DNA from: an uncultured Lachnospiraceae bacterium
GTDB taxonomy: Bacteria; Bacillota; Clostridia; Lachnospirales; Lachnospiraceae
Direction of reading: 5' to 3'
DNA length: 11,892 bases
Assembly: GCA_945836355.1 (NCBI GenBank)
Contig: CAMALD010000015.1
Location: forward strand, 1 to 11,892
How positions within the stretch are numbered: the stretch's first letter is position 1; every line of letters starts with the position of its first letter. Below are positions 1 to 6,550 of this stretch, one piece after another. Below the pieces are notes generated by a model, which did not search any database, was not told the DNA's origin, and was given only the letters and a program-made list of their open reading frames with translations. Made by a program: the position numbers and the translations under genes.

Positions 1-15
1 GCGGAGCGCTTTTTG

Positions 16-48
16 CATTATAGGAAATTGTCGCAATTTCCTATAATG
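16..48. repeat. Perfect inverted repeat, 15-bp arms, 3-nt loop
   Basis: The arms CATTATAGGAAATTG (16-30) and CAATTTCCTATAATG (34-48) are exact reverse complements around TCG. Neither strand has a T tract directly after the stem, so it is not a simple terminator. The right arm contains TATAAT (42-47), but no good -35 lies 16-18 bp upstream, so a promoter role for the gene at 121 is possible rather than shown. It could be a dispersed palindromic element, an operator, or an RNA hairpin. A partial echo (AGGAAA followed by TATAATGTAA) lies near 8993-9026. Confidence 0.8.
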
Positions 49-49
49 T

Positions 50-88
50 AAAAAACAGAACGTTTCCGAAGCTTTCGAAAACGTTCTG
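50..88 (-). terminator. Rho-independent terminator, minus strand
   Basis: On the minus strand the arms CAGAACGTTTTCGAA and TTCGGAAACGTTCTG close around AGC, and six T follow at once (the A run at 50-55). The one imperfect pair is a T-G wobble in the minus-strand RNA but a C-A mismatch in plus-strand RNA, which supports use on the minus strand. The nearest minus-strand gene upstream is the HAAS-DUF4097 gene ending at 363. Its transcript would therefore run antisense through the small plus-strand gene before stopping here. Confidence 0.75.
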
Positions 89-120
89 CCAAAAAAGTAT
101 TACTTTTAGGAGGCTTATTT

Positions 121-366
121 ATGATACGAAATATGGATTTTCGTATGTCACGAGAGGGTCTGATGCAGGTCGGTGATACCGTGACCCTCTCCGAATCAAC
201 GTTGAGCACACTCGCCGGAACTGTGTATTATTACACCATCATCCCTGCACTTGCCATGTCCAACAATACGCCGAAGCGTCTCAAAAACCTGACCGGCACC
301 GTGACTGCCGTCATTCCTTACGGCAGTGAATGGACCGTCACCCTTGCCATAGAGGAACCGAATTAA
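121..366 (+). CDS. Small conserved-looking protein of unknown function, 81 aa
   Basis: I do not recognise this gene. It begins at an ATG preceded by a full AGGAGG (108-113) with a 7-nt spacer, the best ribosome binding site in the window, which argues that it is translated. The protein is neutral, lacks cysteines, a signal peptide and membrane helices, and is rich in Thr, Val and Leu. Two GTV segments (about residues 33-35 and 59-61) lie in predicted strands, which suggests a small beta-barrel or SH3-like fold; this is inference. Its TAA (364-366) overlaps the TAA of the convergent HAAS-DUF4097 gene in the shared bases TTAA. No plus-strand terminator follows. TATAAT at 42-47 is a possible -10, which would put the hairpin at 56-88 in its leader. 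Confidence 0.7.
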   Translation: MIRNMDFRMSREGLMQVGDTVTLSESTLSTLAGTVYYYTIIPALAMSNNTPKRLKNLTGTVTAVIPYGSEWTVTLAIEEPN

Positions 367-2009
367 TCAAGCAGGGTAATATCTCCCGAGGTCGAGCTGA
401 TCTCGACCGAGGAGCCCTCCGCACCATAGCGGTGGATTCCGTTTGCGGCATCGCTCATAATCAGGTCCTTATAGCGGAAGTCGATGCCGCCATGCGTTGA
501 CAGCTTTGCCGCAAAACCGTTGCCAGCGTTTTTCAGATGATAATGCACGTCACCGCTTCTGGTACTTACCGCCGCTCTGGTGTCTCCGTTCTGAATGACA
601 ATGACATCACCGCTTCCGTTCCGGATGTCCATCTTCCCGGAGCTGCCGCGCACGCTCATATCTCCCGAAACAGCGGACACCATCAGGTGCGCCGTCTCCA
701 CCTTATTTGCATCTATATCGCCGGAATTGCCGGTAATCTTGGCACTTTCCGCATGAAGCATATTCACCTTCACATCTCCGCTCACCGCAGAGATTGCTGC
801 ATCCCTGCCCTGCATATTCTCCGCCTGTGCGTCCCCGCTCATGCTCTCCACGCGGAGCAGCTCTCCCCGCAGATTGAAAACAGAAGCATCTCCGCTCATA
901 CTCGACACTGAATTTTCTGCAATCTGCGCATCTCTGACCGTCGCATCTCCGCTCATGGTTCGGAATGCGCCCTTGGCCGCCTTGACGTTCTCCGCATTCA
1001 CATCACCGCTCTTGCTGGTCCCCAGCACATAGGAAAAGCTACTGTTCTCCACATTCACATCGCCGCTCGAGCTCTCTGCCATACATTTATCCGCCACAAC
1101 ATCGGCTATGCGGATATCGCCGGACATGCTCTTGAGCTTTACGGTGCGCACTGCCGCATTCTTTATTTCCACATCCCCGCTGCTTCCGCTGACGTTCAGT
1201 CCCTCAATCCATTCCGGCACCTGGATTTCCAGACGCAGGGAGGAATCCATATCAAACACACTGCCCAAAATCGAAAAATGGGTTCTAATATGCACCTGCA
1301 CATCCTTTGCAACGCTTAAATACAGAGTTCCGTTTGCCGCGCGACGGTTGAGGTGATACACAATCTTGCTGCCCGTGCTTCCTGAATTCACATAGCGGTA
1401 ACGGAAGGTATTATCCTCCGAACGCATAATAACCACATCCGCCAGCTTACTGTCAATCTCGACATTGCGGATGCCCTCGTGCTGCTCCACGCTGCCGCTG
1501 CTCTCCGGCATGTATTGCTCTTCCTCATTCTCCTGAGCGCTGAAGCGGTAATTTGAATTTACCCCTGCATTCTGCTCCGGTTGTACGTTCTGCTCCGGTC
1601 TTGCACTCTCCTGGCGTCTGCGGTAATCTTCCCCTGATTCACCGGATTTTTCAAAGCTGTTAAACCACTCTCCAAAACCGCCGTTTCCGCTGAACACTTT
1701 ATCGAGGGCACCGGTCACCTGACTCACACCGTTTGCAGCCGCATTTACAATATCCTGCACCACACCGGCAAGGTCGCTCTTTGCATGCTCTGCTTTCTTT
1801 TCCCCCCGCTCTTTGTCGGTGAATGAATCCAGCTCCGCGGCAAACTCCTCAATACTGCCCAGCTCTTTGATAATCTCTTCCTCGCTGCGTCCTGATTCCT
1901 TCGCGCGCTCAAAATGCGCCTCATAATCCTCCAGGATATCCCTTGCCACTTCCGGGTCAACCCTCTCCAACACCTTGGACAATTGCTCCATATATTCTTT
2001 TCTGTTCAT
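363..2009 (-). CDS. HAAS (DUF1700) - DUF4097 beta-solenoid fusion protein, 548 aa
   Basis: Residues 1-60 match the HAAS/DUF1700 domain seen beside PadR regulators: MNRKEYMEQL, then an acidic helical stretch with DILEDYEAHF and EIIKELGS. Residues 70-175 are a polar linker rich in Gln, Glu and Asn. From about 180 to the end comes a DUF4097-type beta-solenoid. SGD triplets occur at residues 277, 296, 315, 334, 353, 372, 391, 410, 429 and 448, exactly 19 apart, then at 466, 485 and 541. I see no signal peptide and no membrane helix, unlike many HAAS proteins, so the sequence alone suggests a cytoplasmic protein. I chose ATG 2009 because HAAS domains begin there; a GTG at 2039 would add ten unrelated residues. 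It lies 40 nt after padR and is probably co-transcribed. Its molecular role is unknown; related sets are thought to sense or respond to envelope conditions. Confidence 0.85.
   Translation of the reverse strand: MNRKEYMEQLSKVLERVDPEVARDILEDYEAHFERAKESGRSEEEIIKELGSIEEFAAELDSFTDKERGEKKAEHAKSDLAGVVQDIVNAAANGVSQVTGALDKVFSGNGGFGEWFNSFEKSGESGEDYRRRQESARPEQNVQPEQNAGVNSNYRFSAQENEEEQYMPESSGSVEQHEGIRNVEIDSKLADVVIMRSEDNTFRYRYVNSGSTGSKIVYHLNRRAANGTLYLSVAKDVQVHIRTHFSILGSVFDMDSSLRLEIQVPEWIEGLNVSGSSGDVEIKNAAVRTVKLKSMSGDIRIADVVADKCMAESSSGDVNVENSSFSYVLGTSKSGDVNAENVKAAKGAFRTMSGDATVRDAQIAENSVSSMSGDASVFNLRGELLRVESMSGDAQAENMQGRDAAISAVSGDVKVNMLHAESAKITGNSGDIDANKVETAHLMVSAVSGDMSVRGSSGKMDIRNGSGDVIVIQNGDTRAAVSTRSGDVHYHLKNAGNGFAAKLSTHGGIDFRYKDLIMSDAANGIHRYGAEGSSVEISSTSGDITLLD
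663..1181 (-). repeat. 57-bp coding repeat (19-residue SGD solenoid turns), ten copies
   Basis: Inside the HAAS-DUF4097 gene, the codons for Ser-Gly-Asp recur every 57 bp for ten turns. For example, ATCTCCGCT on the plus strand at 945-953 is one copy. The triplet is nearly invariant, while the 16 residues between differ strongly, so this is an old structural repeat and not a recent DNA duplication. After the tenth copy the spacing drops to 18 once and then returns to 19. An SSGK sequence at residues 456-459 falls out of register. Confidence 0.85.
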
Positions 2010-2049
2010 AATACTCTGCCTTTCTGTGCACTGCCGCACCCATGCTATG

Positions 2050-2355
2050 TCAACCGATTACTCTTTCTACCGCCTGTACGAATTCCTGCCATTCCGCCTT
2101 CATCTGCTGCTGATATATTCTGCCCGCGTCTGTCAGATGATAGTACTTTCTTGCAGGACCCTCTCCGGACTCAACCAGATAAGTCTCCACATACGCCTCA
2201 TCCTTCAATCTTTTTAAAATCAGATACAACGTCCCGGTGGCTACCACCATCTCTTTCGAGATTGCTTCCGTCAGCTCGTAGCCATAACAGTCTGTGTCCA
2301 CCAGCTTCGATAACACACATAGCTCCAAAGCTCCCTTTTTAAACTGCGCATTCAT
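2050..2355 (-). CDS. PadR-family transcriptional regulator, 101 aa
   Basis: This is a compact PadR protein with a winged helix. The N-terminal helix FKKGALELCVLSKL, the segment YGYELTEAIS, the recognition region GTLYLILKRL (41-50) and the wing ending GPARKYYHLTDAG (66-78) are all typical. A C-terminal helix (about 80-100) would form the dimer. The short length is that of the PadR-s2-like group often found before HAAS genes. ATG 2355 is preferred over an upstream ATG that would add 20 atypical residues: GGAG and AGGAGG sit just before it, and the likely transcription start is also downstream of the longer start. By analogy with the family it probably represses its own two-gene unit until an unknown signal releases it. 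A palindromic stretch at 2381-2402 is a candidate operator. Confidence 0.92.
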   Translation of the reverse strand: MNAQFKKGALELCVLSKLVDTDCYGYELTEAISKEMVVATGTLYLILKRLKDEAYVETYLVESGEGPARKYYHLTDAGRIYQQQMKAEWQEFVQAVERVIG

Positions 2356-2380
2356 AATTGCTCCACACCTCCTGTCCATC

Positions 2381-2402
2381 ATGAATATTTCATATCGATG
2401 AT
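2381..2402. promoter_or_regulatory. Candidate PadR operator between promoter and ribosome binding site
   Basis: ATGAATATTTCAT (2381-2393) is an inverted repeat with 5-bp arms around TAT. It runs into a second one, TCATATCGATGA (2390-2401), with 4-bp arms. Both lie between the predicted -10 and the padR ribosome binding site, where binding would block transcription. The link to PadR is by position only; the classic ATGT-N8-ACAT pattern is not present. Confidence 0.3.
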
Positions 2403-2405
2403 TAT

Positions 2406-2434
2406 AATATATCACATACTATTCTGTTTTGCAA
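2406..2434 (-). promoter_or_regulatory. Probable sigma-A promoter of the padR unit
   Basis: On the minus strand TTGCAA (2434-2429) and TATATT (2411-2406) are separated by 17 bp. An overlapping TATAAT (2406-2401) would need a 22-bp spacer and is less likely. The promoter sits just after the terminator of the preceding operon, so padR is transcribed on its own. Confidence 0.55.
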
Positions 2435-2444
2435 TATACTTTTC

Positions 2445-2479
2445 AAAAAAAATTAGAGAGCCTCTCCTGCGAGGCTCTC
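2445..2479 (-). terminator. Strong rho-independent terminator of the five-gene operon
   Basis: On the minus strand GAGAGCCTC and GAGGCTCTC form a perfect 9-bp stem around GCAGGA (2479-2456). TAA and a run of eight T (2452-2445) follow. It lies about 90 nt after the stop of the response-regulator gene and ends the operon that begins near 8454. Confidence 0.92.
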
Positions 2480-2565
2480 CTCCGACTGCTTTCTCGAGCT
2501 TCCGGACTGTTTCCTTCCTCATGCCGCAACGCACAGGGAAGGATATCCCCTCGCCCATGCAAAGC

Positions 2566-3342
2566 TCAATTAGTGTTCTTTTCATTCTGTTTGATTTTCT
2601 GCCGTTCAAAGAAATCATCCACCGCTTTGATGATCTGCGCAGGCGGCATGGTCTTTAGCAGATATCCGTCCGGCTTTAACCGCATGACCTTGAGCACGCT
2701 TTCCTTATCACCCTTGCTCGTCAGAAAGATTACCGGAATATCGGCAAATTCCATTTCGGAACGGATCATCTCCAATACCTGCTCTCCGTCCACGACCGGC
2801 ATTTCATAATCCAAAAGCACAAGGTCCGGACGGTTTAATGCGAGGTATTTGATTGCCATTGCACCGGAATTGGCCAGAATCACCTGATACCGGTCTTCCA
2901 GCCACCCTTTGACATTGCGCAGCATCGCACCGGAATCATCCACCACCAATACTTTCTTTTTTATATGGCTGCCGTACTCCTTTAAATAATTATCTATCGC
3001 ACTTACCATGTCCGGCAGGTTAATCGGCCGCACAAATTCGTGGGTAATCATGTTCTTCGGAATGCTTTGCTCCACGTCATGCAGCTCATCCGGGTTTCCG
3101 GTCACAAAAATCGGCAGATCCTCCTCAACCGCTTTATCCTTGATATACGTCAGCCCCTGCACCTTCCCGGCAAGCTCCGGGTCTGCATACAACAGAATCG
3201 CATTGAGCGGCTCCTTGATTGCACTGACCGCATTGGTATCCGCTTTCGCGACCATCACCTCGTAGGATGCCTCTTTAAATTTTTCCTTCAAGGATAAAAT
3301 CAGATAACTCTGTATTTCTGTCACAATCAGTATGTTCTGCAT
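2566..3342 (-). CDS. Response regulator with two receiver domains, no output domain, 258 aa
   Basis: Residues 128-250 are a complete receiver domain: KKVLVVDDS with acidic pair Asp135 and Asp136, phosphoacceptor Asp178 in VLLDYEMP, Thr208 in FLTS and Lys230 in GYLLK. Residues 1-120 have the same fold outline but are degenerate. The acidic pair is missing (VTEIQ at 7-11), and a Tyr occupies the position expected for the phosphoacceptor (LLYADP). No DNA-binding or enzymatic output domain follows, so it would act through protein contacts, as CheY- or Spo0F-like proteins do. No histidine kinase is present in the window. The ATG at 3342 is the earliest possible start because an in-frame TGA lies two codons upstream. 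It is the last gene of the operon, 63 nt after the 85-residue orphan. Confidence 0.88.
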   Translation of the reverse strand: MQNILIVTEIQSYLILSLKEKFKEASYEVMVAKADTNAVSAIKEPLNAILLYADPELAGKVQGLTYIKDKAVEEDLPIFVTGNPDELHDVEQSIPKNMITHEFVRPINLPDMVSAIDNYLKEYGSHIKKKVLVVDDSGAMLRNVKGWLEDRYQVILANSGAMAIKYLALNRPDLVLLDYEMPVVDGEQVLEMIRSEMEFADIPVIFLTSKGDKESVLKVMRLKPDGYLLKTMPPAQIIKAVDDFFERQKIKQNEKNTN

Positions 3343-3405
3343 TCCTCAACCCCCATTTCTCTTATCGAGCTTTATCCTCGTATTATTCTGCCGCACTGAT
3401 TCGTT

Positions 3406-3663
3406 TCAGGTATCAAAATCAACCCGGTACACCGCGTCCCCCGCATGTATGGTAAGCACAGACAGATTGAAATCCTCGTCATGTATCTGGAGACAGTATT
3501 CGTACCAGACATCATCGGTACGTTTCGACATCAGCAGATACTCTCCGTTTTCCTTATCCTCAATCTGATCACAGATATCATCGTAAATCTCTCTGCCGTC
3601 CACCTCCCCCGTATAGCCTGCAGCGCGGATTCTTTCCTCTATTGCCTGATAGATTTCATCCAT
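3406..3663 (-). CDS. Acidic small protein of unknown function, 85 aa
   Basis: I do not recognise this family. The protein is strongly acidic (many Asp and Glu), begins with a predicted helix (about 1-14) and ends in strands containing DVWYEYCLQI and LTIHAGDAVYRVDF. It has one or two cysteines and no signal peptide or membrane segment, so it is probably cytoplasmic. The ribosome binding site AGAGGA lies about 7 nt before the ATG. The gene starts 18 nt after the GlmU-like gene, which makes co-transcription very likely. The fused alpha-then-beta layout resembles small accessory proteins, but nothing in the sequence gives a function. Confidence 0.72.
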   Translation of the reverse strand: MDEIYQAIEERIRAAGYTGEVDGREIYDDICDQIEDKENGEYLLMSKRTDDVWYEYCLQIHDEDFNLSVLTIHAGDAVYRVDFDT

Positions 3664-3681
3664 AACTCTTCCTCTTTCCGT

Positions 3682-4362
3682 TTATTTCTGTGATAATGCC
3701 AGCTTAGCAGCAACCTCGCCCGCCTTCTTGTAGATGCTGCCTGCCGGAATGCAGCCACGCACCATGGACAGCGGATATACGTTGGTATCCCTACCTATCA
3801 CCGTCCCCGGATTCAGCACCGAGCCGCAGCCAATCTCTACGCAATCGCCCAAAATTGCCCCCATCTTCTTTAATCCGGTCGGGATATTCTCCCCGTCCGC
3901 ATGAATCACAACCGGCGTTTTGTCCGATTTTACATTGGAGGTTATCGAACCAGCACCCATGTGCGACTTATATCCCAATATCGAATCTCCCACATAATTG
4001 TAATGCGGCACCTGCACTTTGTTAAACAGAATGACATTTTTCAGTTCGGTCGAATTTCCTACCACCGCACCGTCCCCAACTAAAGCATTGCCGCGGATGA
4101 ACGCACAATGGCGCACCTGTGCACCTTTTCCGATAATCGCAGGCCCGGTAATGCAAGCCGTATCCGCCACCTCGGCATCCCTTGCAACCCAGACATTCTC
4201 TTCTTTTTTCTCATATTCCTCCCCGGAAAGGGCTTCGCCGAGCTCACAGATCATTTTTCCGATTCCGTCCAACGCTTCCCACGGAAATGTAAACTGTTTC
4301 AGATAATCTCCCGCCAGCGTTTGAGTCAGGTCAAACATATTGCTGATTTCATATTCTTTCAT
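3682..4362 (-). CDS. GlmU-like left-handed beta-helix acyltransferase, no uridylyltransferase domain, 226 aa
   Basis: After a helical N-terminus (1-50) the chain has hexapeptide repeats of a left-handed parallel beta-helix from about residue 57 to 215, such as AEVADTACITGPAIIGKGAQ and GNALVGDGAVVGNS. The segment HYNYVGDSILG followed by MGAGSITSN (120-143) lines up with the acetyltransferase site of GlmU: His120 matches the catalytic His of the GlmU HLxYxGD motif, and Asn143 lies where GlmU contacts acetyl-CoA. The N-terminal pyrophosphorylase domain is absent, and the protein is half the length of GlmU. Database entries often name such proteins UDP-N-acetylglucosamine pyrophosphorylase, which the missing domain contradicts. 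It is probably an acyltransferase on a sugar or sugar nucleotide, with unknown substrate. It sits 46 nt after topB. Confidence 0.8.
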   Translation of the reverse strand: MKEYEISNMFDLTQTLAGDYLKQFTFPWEALDGIGKMICELGEALSGEEYEKKEENVWVARDAEVADTACITGPAIIGKGAQVRHCAFIRGNALVGDGAVVGNSTELKNVILFNKVQVPHYNYVGDSILGYKSHMGAGSITSNVKSDKTPVVIHADGENIPTGLKKMGAILGDCVEIGCGSVLNPGTVIGRDTNVYPLSMVRGCIPAGSIYKKAGEVAAKLALSQK

Positions 4363-4408
4363 CTCACATCGATTCCTTTCCTATCAATATCTCCGGTTTC
4401 ACACCATG

Positions 4409-6535
4409 CTATTTATAATTCTGCCCTGCCGCGGCAAAACACTTGCGCAGCTGCTCCTGATTGTTCAGACCTTTTACCGCATTCGTCAATCTTCCGACAA
4501 AGCCCTCCAGCTTCTGCAGGTATTCATCGCGGCTGATTGTGCCCTCCGCCACATAATTCAGACCTTTTTCCCAGCTCGCGGTCAGCTCCGCATTTAACAA
4601 GGACTTAATCGATGCGTTTACCACCTCATAAATCAGCTCGCCGGTCAGCGTCGGCGTAATAATCTGTGTCTTTTTATTTAACGCAAGATAATCAATCTTA
4701 ACCAGCTTGTTAAGAATTTCCGCACGGGTCGCGCTGGTACCAATGCCGCTGCCCTTAATCTGCGCGCGCAGCTCCTCATCCTCAATCAGCTGTCCGGCAT
4801 TTTCCATTGCCAGAATCATCGAACCGGAATTGTATCTCTTCGGCGGTGCCGTCTCTCCTTCGCGGATGACAAAGCCTTTTACCGGAAGCTTTGCGCCCTT
4901 CTTAAGCGTTTTGAGCACCTCGAAGAAATCCTGCCCAAAGCCTTCCCCGTCGTCTTCCGCATCATTTGCACCTTCCTGTGTTCCGGCGTTGTTTTTTTCC
5001 GGCTCACCCTGTGCCACCCCGCCGTCCGCCTGTGCCTGCTTCTTTCCGGCATTCGCAATCTTGAGGTAGCCCTCCTCTGCAAGCACCTTAAAGTTCGCAA
5101 AAAAGCTCTCCGTGTCGATTTTGACCTGCAGAGCAATCTTCTGATATACCGCAGGGGGATAAAAGATACTTAAGAAGCGTTTTGCAATCGTCACATATAC
5201 TCTCTTCGCAAGCGGAGAAAGACTGCCCAACGCCCCAAAGCCCTGTCCGGTCGGAATGATTGCATAATGGTCGGTAATCTGTTTATCATTGACATATCGC
5301 GTTTTTGCGATTCCCTTATAGCTTCCCGACTGCAGAATTTCATCCGCAAACGGAGCAAACTGCGGCAGATTTTTCAGTCCGCCGATATTTTTGTGTATTT
5401 CCTTGGACACTGCGGTGGACAACACACGCGCATCGGTTCTCGGGTAAGTGACCAGCTTCTTCTCGTACAGCTCCTGGGTAATCTTCAAGGTCTCATCCGG
5501 GCTTATCTTAAACAGGCGGCTGCACTCATTCTGCAATTCCGCCAGATTAAACAGAAGCGGTGCATTCTTGTTTTCCTTTTTCTTCTCGAGCATGACAATC
5601 TCGGCAAGCTTCTCCGGCTCATCTGTTTTTATTACCGCGGGATAGCTGTTCTTTCCGTTTTCCGTCACCGTCCGGTATTCCGGCTCATATGAGAGCAGCG
5701 ACGCAATCAACTCCTCGGCCGTCTGCTTTTCCGAAAAACCATTTTCCTTGTAGAGCTTTGGCGACTGAAAATATCTTGAGCCTTCCACCGCACGAAATTC
5801 ACCCTCCAGAAAGTGCCCCTGCACCTCCATCTGCGCCATCACACGAAAAAACGGAGTTTTCACGAATGCGCGAATCTCGCGCTCCCTGCGCACCACCATT
5901 CCGAGCACACAGGTCATCACCCTGCCCACCGAAATCGCAGCACGCTTCTCACTTTTCAAATAGCCGCTGATGGTATATCCGTACTTTAAGGTAAGCACTC
6001 TTGAAAAATTGATTCCCATCAGATAGTCCTCTTTTGCACGCAGATATGCGGCATCCGAGAGATTGTCATATTCGGAAATCGGCTTTGCTTCGCGGATTCC
6101 CCTGAGAATCTCCTCCTCTGTCTGCGAGTCAATCCACACACGGCGCTTATCCTTGCTCTCCGGCACCTGCGCCATCTGGTCTACCAGCCGGTAAATGTAT
6201 TCTCCCTCACGTCCCGAATCGGTGCAGACATAAATGCGCTCTACATCGTCGCGGTTCAGCAGGGTTTTTACTGTATTATATTGCTTGCTGACCGCAGGAA
6301 TCACCTCATATTTGAATTCTCCGGGCAGAAACGGCAGAGTATCCAGCGTCCAGCGCTTTAGCGCCGCATCATAGGCCTCCGGATAGCTCATCGTCACCAG
6401 ATGTCCCACGCACCAGGTGATTACCGTATCGTCCGACTCCATATATCCGTCTTTTTTCCTGTAATCACGCTTCAGCGCCTTTGCAAATTCCTGTGCGACA
6501 CTCGGTTTCTCCGCTATGTATAAATATTTCCCCAT
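4409..6535 (-). CDS. topB: DNA topoisomerase III (type IA), 708 aa
   Basis: This enzyme cleaves one DNA strand, passes another through and reseals it, decatenating DNA and relaxing negative supercoils. The TOPRIM domain is at 1-150, with AEKPSVAQ (8-15) and TDSGREGE (105-112). The active-site tyrosine is Tyr364 in VTYPRTD. SVGRVMTC (202-209), HYAIIPTG (423-430) and GIGTSATRAEIL (597-608) are the other type IA motifs. The TOPRIM second acidic residue is Gly108, as in a known DxGREGE variant of TopB. An acidic Gly/Ala/Glu-rich insert (about 496-535) lies before the conserved LPVKGF and PPKRY stretch. The chain ends soon after the core domain, with no C-terminal zinc ribbon. The ribosome binding site AAAGG overlaps the stop codon of the GGDEF-EAL gene 15 nt upstream, which suggests coupled translation. 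Confidence 0.95.
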   Translation of the reverse strand: MGKYLYIAEKPSVAQEFAKALKRDYRKKDGYMESDDTVITWCVGHLVTMSYPEAYDAALKRWTLDTLPFLPGEFKYEVIPAVSKQYNTVKTLLNRDDVERIYVCTDSGREGEYIYRLVDQMAQVPESKDKRRVWIDSQTEEEILRGIREAKPISEYDNLSDAAYLRAKEDYLMGINFSRVLTLKYGYTISGYLKSEKRAAISVGRVMTCVLGMVVRREREIRAFVKTPFFRVMAQMEVQGHFLEGEFRAVEGSRYFQSPKLYKENGFSEKQTAEELIASLLSYEPEYRTVTENGKNSYPAVIKTDEPEKLAEIVMLEKKKENKNAPLLFNLAELQNECSRLFKISPDETLKITQELYEKKLVTYPRTDARVLSTAVSKEIHKNIGGLKNLPQFAPFADEILQSGSYKGIAKTRYVNDKQITDHYAIIPTGQGFGALGSLSPLAKRVYVTIAKRFLSIFYPPAVYQKIALQVKIDTESFFANFKVLAEEGYLKIANAGKKQAQADGGVAQGEPEKNNAGTQEGANDAEDDGEGFGQDFFEVLKTLKKGAKLPVKGFVIREGETAPPKRYNSGSMILAMENAGQLIEDEELRAQIKGSGIGTSATRAEILNKLVKIDYLALNKKTQIITPTLTGELIYEVVNASIKSLLNAELTASWEKGLNYVAEGTISRDEYLQKLEGFVGRLTNAVKGLNNQEQLRKCFAAAGQNYK

Positions 6536-6550
6536 TCTCTATATATCCTT

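Noticed and set aside
1..14. Possible 3' arm and T run (GCGGAGCGC then TTTTT) of a plus-strand terminator from a gene to the left
   Set aside because: The matching 5' arm would lie outside the window, so it cannot be shown.
537..1356. Plus-strand open frames opposite the DUF4097 repeat
   Set aside because: They mirror the periodic coding repeat on the other strand and have no ribosome binding sites or recognisable domains.
6202..6224. Loss of the second TOPRIM Asp (TDSGREGE) in topoisomerase III as a sign of an inactive enzyme
   Set aside because: DxGREGE-type variants are, to my knowledge, found in other Gram-positive and Bacteroides TopB proteins, and Tyr364 and all other motifs are intact.
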